35,855 nt of DNA. It comes from an uncultured Akkermansia sp. (GTDB lineage: Bacteria > Verrucomicrobiota > Verrucomicrobiia > Verrucomicrobiales > Akkermansiaceae). The stretch covers positions 1-35,855 of the forward strand of contig CANQJI010000020.1 of assembly GCA_947624205.1 (NCBI GenBank), in the 5' to 3' direction. Below, one piece after another: positions 17,506-25,250 of this stretch; position 1 is the first letter of the stretch, and each line of letters opens with the position of its first letter. A program made the position numbers and the translations under genes. The notes beneath the pieces are model-generated. The model made no database searches. It was not told where the DNA came from and was given only the letters and a program-made list of their open reading frames with translations.

Positions 17506-18491
17506 CGAAACCAAACAAAAAACAAGTTGGCGCAGAGGGAAAGCTCTGCAATCTGGAGGAAATTAGTATCCTCAATGGGGAAACTCTTCGGAGATACTGG
17601 GGAGATGAGGTGCGTGCACTGAAGGATAAAATCAAGGCGTTTGAATACCTGATACCGAAGTCAAAGTCATCGAAGGATGGTCAGAAAAAAAAGAAGAGCG
17701 GATCGGATCACAATCTGAAAGACGGGGAGTATGTAGAATCGTTGCTGCGGGAGACACTCCAAAAATATCTTCCGAAACGGCTGGAGGCGCTTTCCGGCTT
17801 TATTGTAAGACCGGCAGTTAAGACAGGAAAGGCAGGTCGTGCTCGTAAAGGAAAAGAGGATGAGCATTCCACGCAACTTGATATCATCGTTTACGACAGT
17901 TTGAACTTTCCGATTCTTCACCAAGCGGAAGGTACTTCCATTGTTGTTCCCGAGGGTGTGGTCGGTATCATTTCAGTAAAAAAGAGTCTGGAATATGGCT
18001 ATATTCAAGACGAAATTGAGAAGTTAAGGACTGCTGCAACATTGTGCCGAAGCTCACAGGGAAAAGTACGGGGACCTTTTCTCGCTTTAATAGGTACGCT
18101 GCCTTCCAAAAGTTGGCCCTGCTCGTTGGAATCACGTCGAAAGGCGATACAATCAGCATATCAAAAAAAAGAAGTCAAGAAAGATCTCTATTTTGATGAT
18201 GTGGTGGGATATGTAGGTGTTCTGGATAAGTGGGGAATATTTAAGACAAGACCTGAAGGAACAAATCCCCATGAAGCAAAATACATAGCCTTAGAATTCG
18301 AAGCAGATGAGGCTCACCTCGGACTGCAATTTTTACTTAGTGGTATCTTCAGTGTCCTCTATGATGAGTCCAGAAACACGATCAATAGACCGGGGTTCAC
18401 TGCATTTTCTTCCAAAGTCTCATTGGATAATTTCAAAATCGAAGTTAAAGGGATCAGGCAGAAACGGCATCAGACATCCACGGAAAAATAG
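17502..18491 (+). CDS. DUF6602-like protein (putative nuclease-related)
   Basis: LRETLQKYLPKRLEALSGFIV...STQLDIIVYDSLNFPILHQ...IVVPEGVVGIISVKKSL; ATGA overlap with the upstream fragment. Confidence 0.6.
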   Translation: MTKPNKKQVGAEGKLCNLEEISILNGETLRRYWGDEVRALKDKIKAFEYLIPKSKSSKDGQKKKKSGSDHNLKDGEYVESLLRETLQKYLPKRLEALSGFIVRPAVKTGKAGRARKGKEDEHSTQLDIIVYDSLNFPILHQAEGTSIVVPEGVVGIISVKKSLEYGYIQDEIEKLRTAATLCRSSQGKVRGPFLALIGTLPSKSWPCSLESRRKAIQSAYQKKEVKKDLYFDDVVGYVGVLDKWGIFKTRPEGTNPHEAKYIALEFEADEAHLGLQFLLSGIFSVLYDESRNTINRPGFTAFSSKVSLDNFKIEVKGIRQKRHQTSTEK

Positions 18492-18925
18492 TTTCATATG
18501 GAAACATACAAGCCTCATTCAAATACAAATCACACAATAAAAACATGTTTATTATTCGCGTTACTGTGCGTTCTTCCGTTGCATGCTGCGTTGCTGGGGG
18601 ATGCGATTGATGCCTCGAAAGGAGCCGCAGTGCAGGAGCAAACGCTGGGGACAACGGGAGGTAAGCCACGTGCAGTGCACGGTGCTGGAAGCGTCCCTTT
18701 GTTTCGTATTTAGTCTTGCTGGATGCCATGGGGATGTTAACCTCAATTTCGATCGAGCAACTGTAGTGGAGAATGAATTTATGAGGAAGGGTATCGCAGA
18801 CAACTCATTAGATGCTGAGCATTAACTGAAAAATCGATGAGCCAAACCAACGAAATCTTTATCTCCCGGTGAGGTGCCGGGGGATAATTCAAACACAAAA
18901 TAAAACCCAATAAAATACATACACC

Positions 18926-19345
18926 ATGAAAAATACAATCCTGATTTCAGCTCTCTCGGCAACACTGGCGCTGAGCAGCTGCACTTTCGTCTCGCAAATA
19001 GCGAATCCACTGCCTCCTAAGGGCTATATCGCCACGACAGGCGAACTCAGCGTTGATCGCAATGACTGCCGCGTCATTTGCGCGCAGGCGATGGGCGAAT
19101 CCAAAGGATTCAGTCTGTTTGGCGTGATACCGATCAAGCAACCCTCTGAGACCGTGGCGGTGAAGAATATGTATGATGCTGCGCAGAGACGCGGCGCTAA
19201 AATCGAAGGAGAAAGCGCCTATTTCGCTAACCGTGCCGTTGAACGCAGCGCCAACTACTACGTGCTTTGGAGCCGTCCGACCATCAAGGCAAGCGGCGAT
19301 TTGGTGCAGTACCTCCCGGGGGCAAAACCCAAGCAAGGCAACTAA
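18926..19345 (+). CDS. small lipoprotein, possibly DUF6567-like
   Basis: Lipobox ALSSC; GESKGFSLFGVIPIKQPSETVAVKNMYDAA. Confidence 0.5.
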   Translation: MKNTILISALSATLALSSCTFVSQIANPLPPKGYIATTGELSVDRNDCRVICAQAMGESKGFSLFGVIPIKQPSETVAVKNMYDAAQRRGAKIEGESAYFANRAVERSANYYVLWSRPTIKASGDLVQYLPGAKPKQGN

Positions 19346-19366
19346 AGCGGAAACTTATAACCAGCG

Positions 19367-19398
19367 AGGCGGCGGGGATGGGGGATCATCTCCGCCGC
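19367..19398 (+). terminator. possible terminator hairpin
   Basis: gcggcgg ... ccgccgc followed by T-rich tract, downstream of the lipoprotein. Confidence 0.35.
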
Positions 19399-19515
19399 TT
19401 CTTGGTCTCTCTGTCTCATTATTTCATCCTTCCTCTTGCACATCGGGCGTGAAGGTTTCTTATATCGTCGGGGACGCTGCAGAATCCCGGTACATCTCAG
19501 GGCCTTGGTAACCCG

Positions 19516-19713
19516 GGGCAAACGCATTAGGAAATGCGTTTGCCCTTGTACGATTTTCGATGTGCGATTTGAGAAATTCCCGCGCTTGCGCGCGAATTTG
19601 GCGAACGAGAGGGGGCTTGAGTCCATCGCCTGATTTATGAGGCGCATAAACGATCATATCAGTTCATAAGATCATTTTCTCTGTTGATTTCCTTCTCTCA
19701 AATGCGGTTGCCC
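19516..19713 (+). repeat. palindrome-bounded intergenic repeat, copy A (diverged)
   Basis: Starts with gggcaaacgcatt-agga-aatgcgtttgccc (13-bp stem); shares tgtacgattt and cgcataaac...ttttctctgttgat...ttctctcaaatg with copy C. Confidence 0.65.
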
Positions 19714-19964
19714 TGTGGGTTGTCTTAGGGCAAACGCATTTGACGAGAAGTTAACCAACAAGGGGATGCCCTTATTGACTGAAATTACCGCCTATACGCA
19801 TCAAAAATCATGACAACAAGAGGTCATCATGATGATACCTCTAAAGGGATCTCAGTATACATTAATGATCCGAAAAAATCTGCGCAACGCGCACATTATT
19901 AATAAATCGTACATCCAACATCGTACGTCGTACATAGGCAACCGCATTTTCTAATGCGGTTGCC
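19714..19964 (-). repeat. palindrome-bounded intergenic repeat, copy B (inverted relative to copy C)
   Basis: Reverse complement tgtacgatttattaataatgtgcgcgttgcgcagattttttcggatcattaatgtatactgaga closely matches copy C; bounded by ggcaaccgcatt-ttct-aatgcggttgcc. Confidence 0.8.
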
Positions 19965-20012
19965 CTGTGGGTTGTCTCCGCAATCTTGACGAGGAGGGTT
20001 GGTTAGTTTAGC

Positions 20013-21521
20013 ATGGAAGACGTGAGTTGTCGTCAGCAAAGTTCGCAGAGTATCTATGCGGCGATTGATTTAAAGTCTTTCTACGCCTCGGTGGAGTGTG
20101 TGGAACGGGGGCTTGATGCGTTGACAACTCATTTGGTAGTGGCGGATTTGTCGCGCACTGAAAAAACGATTTGCCTGGCGGTTTCGCCGGCTCTGAAGAA
20201 CTATGGCATTCCCGGGAGAGCGCGACTTTTTGAAGTCGTACAGAGGGTGAAGGAGGTGAATCGCGAGCGGGAGGCTCGCATTCGCGGATCTTTCAAGGGC
20301 AAGAGCACGGACGCTGTCGAGTTGAGACGATATCCGGATTATGCGCTCGACTACATTGTGGCTCCGCCTCGGATGCGCCTCTACATCGATTACAGCGCGC
20401 GGGTGCAGGCGGTGTATCTTGATTTTATCGCCCCGGAGGATATTCATGTCTATTCCGTGGATGAAGTTTTTATGGATCTCACCCAGTACCTTCGACTGTA
20501 CAAGACCAGTGCGAGGGAGCTGGTCTCTCGTATGGTGCAGCAGGTAAAGATTCGCACGGGAATCACTGCCACGGCAGGCATTGGTACAAATCTTTTCCTG
20601 GCGAAGGTGGCAATGGATATCGAGGCAAAGCATGAAGAACCGGATGCTGCCGGGGTACGCGTCGCCCAGCTGGATGAAATGGGATTCCGGCGTCGTCTTT
20701 GGTGTCATACGCCGATTACTGATTTTTGGCGTGTCGGCAGGGGTACGGCGCAGAAACTGCGAGCGCACGGCATGGAGACAATGGGGGATGTGGCTCGGCG
20801 ATCTGTTCGTGATGCGGAGAGTCTTTACCGTCTTTTCGGGGTGAATGCCGAACTGCTTATTGACCACGCCTGGGGGGTGGAACCTTGCTCCATTGCGGAT
20901 ATTCGCGCGTATCGTCCTGACACTCACAGTCTGAGCAACGGGCAAGTGCTAAGCACCCCCTACGCGGTAGATAAAGCGCGACTCGTGGTGCGAGAGATGG
21001 CGGATTCCCTGGCATTGGAACTTGTGGAGAAAGAGCTCGTCACTCCGCGTATTTCCCTCTCTGTGGGCTACGATGTGGAAAACGTGAAAACAAGGGGAGC
21101 TTCCTCCTCTTATCGGGGGCCCATCCACGTGGATCGATACGGACGCGCCGTGCCGAAAGCGGCGCATGGTACGCAGAGGCTCGCTCGTTCCACAAATTCT
21201 GCAGCCATTCTTCGCAAAACCTTCTGCGGGATTTTTGACCAGATTGTCAACCCGTCCCTGACCGTGCGTCGTCTCACCGTCGTGGCGGAGGAAGTGTACG
21301 GGAAGAATGAGAAGGAACTGTTTCAACTTGAGCTCTTTGATACATCTGAGGGGGCTATGCAGGCATCCGATGACGACCTCGCACGGGAAGAGAAATTGCA
21401 ACATACTGTGCTGGAGATCAAAAAGCGCTTTGGCAAGAATGCTATTCTGCGCGGATTCAACATGGAAGAGGGAGCGACAGCACGCTCCCGCAACAATCAG
21501 ATTGGGGGGCACAAGGCATGA
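20013..21521 (+). CDS. Y-family DNA polymerase (DinB/UmuC-like)
   Basis: YAAIDLKSFYASVECVERGLD; VYSVDEVFMDLT; TATAGIGTNLFLAKVAMD. Confidence 0.9.
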   Translation: MEDVSCRQQSSQSIYAAIDLKSFYASVECVERGLDALTTHLVVADLSRTEKTICLAVSPALKNYGIPGRARLFEVVQRVKEVNREREARIRGSFKGKSTDAVELRRYPDYALDYIVAPPRMRLYIDYSARVQAVYLDFIAPEDIHVYSVDEVFMDLTQYLRLYKTSARELVSRMVQQVKIRTGITATAGIGTNLFLAKVAMDIEAKHEEPDAAGVRVAQLDEMGFRRRLWCHTPITDFWRVGRGTAQKLRAHGMETMGDVARRSVRDAESLYRLFGVNAELLIDHAWGVEPCSIADIRAYRPDTHSLSNGQVLSTPYAVDKARLVVREMADSLALELVEKELVTPRISLSVGYDVENVKTRGASSSYRGPIHVDRYGRAVPKAAHGTQRLARSTNSAAILRKTFCGIFDQIVNPSLTVRRLTVVAEEVYGKNEKELFQLELFDTSEGAMQASDDDLAREEKLQHTVLEIKKRFGKNAILRGFNMEEGATARSRNNQIGGHKA

Positions 21522-21730
21522 ACGACGGGGATGCAGAAAAAGTGTATGCGGATATTATCAATCTGCCGCCGTATCGTTCCGACAGACATGCGCCGATGCC
21601 CCTGCGTGAACGAGCTGCGCAATTTTCTTCGTTTGCTGCCTTGCATGGGCACAATCAGGCCATCGACGAAGCCACGCAGGAGTCTATTCGTCTCTCCGAT
21701 GCTCGAGATGCCGTGGTTGATGAATCCTGA
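21518..21730 (+). CDS. YolD-like small protein
   Basis: YADIINLPPYRSDRHAPMPLRERAAQFSSFAALHGHNQAI; ATGA overlap with polymerase stop. Confidence 0.65.
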   Translation: MNDGDAEKVYADIINLPPYRSDRHAPMPLRERAAQFSSFAALHGHNQAIDEATQESIRLSDARDAVVDES

Positions 21731-21801
21731 TGTGTGGAACTCGCCGGGTGTGTATGCCTGCAAAGCGCGAGGGGTGATGCTCGTGCCGGTGTGGCGTATG
21801 T

Positions 21802-23655
21802 TCAGAGATCATCCCAGGGCGTGGAGCGGCAGGAACCGTACAGGGGATGAGCATAAAACCGGTGAGAAAGAAGCCACGGGGAGATGCAACCGGTGAGGAA
21901 GCGCCTCCGTTGTCCATCGCGTTCAAACGCCGGTAACTCTGCAGCCGGCGGCGGGAGAGGAGCGTCTTCCGGGAAGGGCGGGAGCTTTGGCGCAGCGTCA
22001 CGGCAGGAAGAGCAGATACCGCATGCATGTGGGAGAGGCGTGCCGGTGAGGTAGGATTCCAGCGAGCTATTCAGGCAGGAAGGGGAGCATAGCATCTCCT
22101 CCAGCATTTCCAGACGGCGGAGATCCTGCTGCGTGCGCTGCACGTAGAACTCTTGAAGCTCTTCTGCCGCGTCGCGGGCGCAGAGGGGGGTATCTCCCGG
22201 GCAGATAACCAGGGCTCGTCTCTGGAGCTGAAGCTCCCATTCTCCGGAGGCAGAGCATTCCTCCAGCTGTTCCAGAGCTTCTGCGCAGGAGCACGCCCAC
22301 GCCGCGGCCGCCTCTTCCACTTCTCCCTTGCGATGCTCATGCAGCCATTGCAGACGCTCTTTTTCCTCCGGTTCTCGCCCGGACAGGATTGAGGCCAATG
22401 GAAAGAGAGGACGCAGTTTGTAAAATTTAAAGCACTCCGAAAGGACTCGAGTCGCTCTTTTTTCGACAAGAAAATCCAGGATACGCCGCGGCACATCTTC
22501 CGCAATGTCGCATTGTGAGCTCAATTCCCGTAACGAAACAATTTTCTCTGACGCCGGCAGCAGACAGCGCACACATCGCAGCACTCCTTCAGCATCCGGC
22601 TCGGACGCCCGAATACGATTACGCGCTTCCACGCGATCGCTCCCGACGAGCAGCACAAGAGATTCCGCCGGCAGACCATCCCGACCTGCGCGACCGGATT
22701 CCTGCAGATACGCTTCCGGGGAGGAGGGCATATTTACATGCACCACAGAGCGTACATCCGCCTTGTCTACTCCCATGCCGAAAGCGATTGTCGCCACCAG
22801 AATTTCCGTTTGGTTTCGCAGAAAATTCTGCTGGATGAGTTCACGATTTGCCGGTGGCATTCCGGCGTGGTAGCACTCCGCTCGCAAGCCCGCCTGCGTG
22901 AGCTGTTCCGTCAGCTGCTCCGCGCCCTTCCGGGTGCGGGTATATACGATGGCCGGGCGGTGTTTCGGTGCACTCAGGTACATCCCCGCGCTTGCAGCAG
23001 CATCCTGCGACACTCTTACGAGGCGGTGAATATTGCTACGGTACGGAGAAACGGAAACCACATAATCCTCTGCGATGTTGAAAACCCTGCAAAGATCCTG
23101 CTGTACGCGCGGGGTGGCCGTGGCAGTGAATGCCATAGTGCAGAAGAAATCCTTCTTTGCTGCCCAGGAAGGGAGACGGAGGTAGTCCGGGCGAAAGCTG
23201 TGGCCCCACTGGGAGAGGCAATGCGCTTCATCCACGATAAAACAGGAGAGGGGAACTTCTGCGAGTGCTTGACCTAACGCCTGATTTTCTAAGGATTCAG
23301 GAGCAACGTAGAGCAGTCGCACCTCGCCGGCTTCTAGTTCCTTCAGCGTCCGCATGCGTTCTGCTTCGTCGAGGGTTGAGTCAAAACGACGAGCAGGTAT
23401 TCCCACTTCCAACAGAGTATCCACTTGCTCGCGCATGAGCGCCAGAAGGGGAGATACTACCAAACTTGTCCCCCCAATCAAATAAGCAGCTGCTTGATAA
23501 CACAAACTCTTTCCATATCCCGTCGGAAGCAAAGCTAGCGTACTCCTGCCGGCCAGAGCATGCGCGATGACCTTCGCCTGTCCGGGGCGCAGTTTCTTCT
23601 TCCTAAACAGACGAAGTATGAGCGCCTCTTTCTTCTGATCCCACTCCTGCTTCAT
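21802..23655 (-). CDS. recQ: RecQ-family ATP-dependent DNA helicase
   Basis: ALLPTGYGKSLCYQ, FIVDEAHCLSQWGHSFRPDYLRL, MAFTATATPRVQQDL, ESGRAGRDGLPAESLVL. Confidence 0.92.
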   Translation of the reverse strand: MKQEWDQKKEALILRLFRKKKLRPGQAKVIAHALAGRSTLALLPTGYGKSLCYQAAAYLIGGTSLVVSPLLALMREQVDTLLEVGIPARRFDSTLDEAERMRTLKELEAGEVRLLYVAPESLENQALGQALAEVPLSCFIVDEAHCLSQWGHSFRPDYLRLPSWAAKKDFFCTMAFTATATPRVQQDLCRVFNIAEDYVVSVSPYRSNIHRLVRVSQDAAASAGMYLSAPKHRPAIVYTRTRKGAEQLTEQLTQAGLRAECYHAGMPPANRELIQQNFLRNQTEILVATIAFGMGVDKADVRSVVHVNMPSSPEAYLQESGRAGRDGLPAESLVLLVGSDRVEARNRIRASEPDAEGVLRCVRCLLPASEKIVSLRELSSQCDIAEDVPRRILDFLVEKRATRVLSECFKFYKLRPLFPLASILSGREPEEKERLQWLHEHRKGEVEEAAAAWACSCAEALEQLEECSASGEWELQLQRRALVICPGDTPLCARDAAEELQEFYVQRTQQDLRRLEMLEEMLCSPSCLNSSLESYLTGTPLPHACGICSSCRDAAPKLPPFPEDAPLPPPAAELPAFERDGQRRRFLTGCISPWLLSHRFYAHPLYGSCRSTPWDDL

Positions 23656-23713
23656 GGTTGTTTTTCTCCCTCATTTGAAAGGCACACCTCTCGAACCTTT
23701 TCGGAAACAGTAG

Positions 23714-23744
23714 CAAAAAAAGACAGTCGGATGACCGACTGTCT
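23714..23744 (-). terminator. rho-independent terminator downstream of tRNA-Glu
   Basis: agacagtcgg-atga-ccgactgtct 10-bp stem; on the minus strand followed by a T7 tract. Confidence 0.85.
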
Positions 23745-23753
23745 TTTCATTTC

Positions 23754-23825
23754 CATCCCCACGCGGATTCGAACCGCGGTTCTATGACTGAGAATCATAT
23801 GTCCTAACCCCTAGACGATGGGGAC
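23754..23825 (-). tRNA. tRNA-Glu (anticodon CTC)
   Basis: Minus strand gtccccatcgtctaggggttaggacatatgattctcagtcatagaaccgcggttcgaatccgcgtggggatg: acceptor stem, anticodon arm tatga-ttctcag-tcata, T arm cgcgg-ttcgaat-ccgcg. Confidence 0.95.
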
Positions 23826-23960
23826 AAATATTCTTTTGCCCTGAGGCGAGAAAAGTATATCAGGTGCTTTCGGTATGTCAAGCCCTTTTTTCTCTTTATC
23901 CTCGAAAAATCCACTCAGAGTCCTCACTGTGACAGAACTGAGTTTCCTCCCGAAACACTC

Positions 23961-25244
23961 TCATTGAGGAGAGGACAGAGAAATGTGCCCCCAGGAGTTG
24001 TTGGCAGAGCCCTTTTGATTGAATTGGATGAAGAGATGAGGAGAGGATGGAACAGTGCTTACTTCGAGCTTGTATTCAGTGTTCTCGCTTTTGTTGGGAC
24101 CCACAAAACCTTCGTGACGATCTTCTGCAATGAGTTTCTTGCCATCGTAGAGAGAGATAGCAGCAACGTTGCAGTTGTGGTTTCCACGATCCCGCACAAG
24201 GGTGAAAGTGTAAGTGCCCGGTTTGGTAAATGGGGGAATATCATCCACTTCAACAGGTTTCTTTTCCGCGATGATTCCCGGGGTCCAGCCTTCTGCGAGA
24301 GTAAGCCCGGTACCCCACTCACGGATAACTGTTCCGGCACTTTTCCCCAAGTCGCTGTCAGGATCGAGCTTCTGCATCTGGCGAGCCAGCTTACGAATGC
24401 GTGCTGCTGACGTAGGCACATGGCGTCGCAGGATGCCGATCGAGATGGCGTAAAGAGCCTGTCGCTGCTCGTTTGTATAAACGGTGTCTTTCAGATATTT
24501 TTCCGCAGTTTTGAGCGCGGTTTCCCAACCGTGCGGCTTGCTGGTGTCTTTCTGAGACTCAATGGCGAAAATCTCCATAGAGAGATCGAAGGGAGGAACG
24601 AGCTTGCGGGCATAGCCGGTTTCCCCCCTGGGGTCAAGTTTATTGATTTGCTGGATGAGTTTACGAGGTGCATCCGGCGGGTTGATTCCCGGGATGAGAG
24701 CGGCTTCTCCGAGAAGTTTGGCTTTCTCGATTCCATTGGCAGATTGAGCCTTGGTCAGCAGTTCCTCCTGGTTGCGCATGGATTGCAATGCCTTGCTAAT
24801 TTCCGCCGCCACCTTCTCCGGGTCTGCCTTCATCATGTATGGCCCCGTGATGGTGGCGTAGTGTCTGCCACTCTTGGTGAGCATAAGAAGGGCAGGGTAG
24901 TTATTGGCATCGGGAACCCGGAGTTTACCATACCGCACTGCGTCTGCCTTTTTTCGTTCTTCCGTGAGTTCATCAGGAATTGGAACGCGCATGAAGACTG
25001 CATTCCCCGCAGCTTGTTGTACCACAGGACTAGCCATCAGGACATCGCACACCTCCTTGCTGTACGTATCCCAGTCTTCTGCGTAAGCAAAGAGTATGTA
25101 GCCGTCGTCTTGCAATATCGCCTGAGCAGCTTCGTAGGTTTCCGCAATCTGGGGGGCGGCAGTTAGCTCCGGAGCGCCTACAACAAGTGCAATGAGTCCT
25201 GGAAGAATCACGTTTTTCATAAGTGTCGGGAAAGAATAGGTCAT
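23961..25244 (-). CDS. secreted protein with thioredoxin-like N-terminal region
   Basis: Signal peptide; QAILQDDGYILFAYAEDWDTYSKEVCDVLMASPVVQQ...YPALLMLTKSGRHY. Confidence 0.5.
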   Translation of the reverse strand: MTYSFPTLMKNVILPGLIALVVGAPELTAAPQIAETYEAAQAILQDDGYILFAYAEDWDTYSKEVCDVLMASPVVQQAAGNAVFMRVPIPDELTEERKKADAVRYGKLRVPDANNYPALLMLTKSGRHYATITGPYMMKADPEKVAAEISKALQSMRNQEELLTKAQSANGIEKAKLLGEAALIPGINPPDAPRKLIQQINKLDPRGETGYARKLVPPFDLSMEIFAIESQKDTSKPHGWETALKTAEKYLKDTVYTNEQRQALYAISIGILRRHVPTSAARIRKLARQMQKLDPDSDLGKSAGTVIREWGTGLTLAEGWTPGIIAEKKPVEVDDIPPFTKPGTYTFTLVRDRGNHNCNVAAISLYDGKKLIAEDRHEGFVGPNKSENTEYKLEVSTVPSSPHLFIQFNQKGSANNSWGHISLSSPQ

Positions 25245-25250
25245 GAGTTA

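Noticed and set aside
19516-19976. CRISPR-like array from the repeated palindromes
   Set aside because: Repeats are few, variably spaced, inverted relative to each other and lack cas genes; better explained as a dispersed palindromic element.
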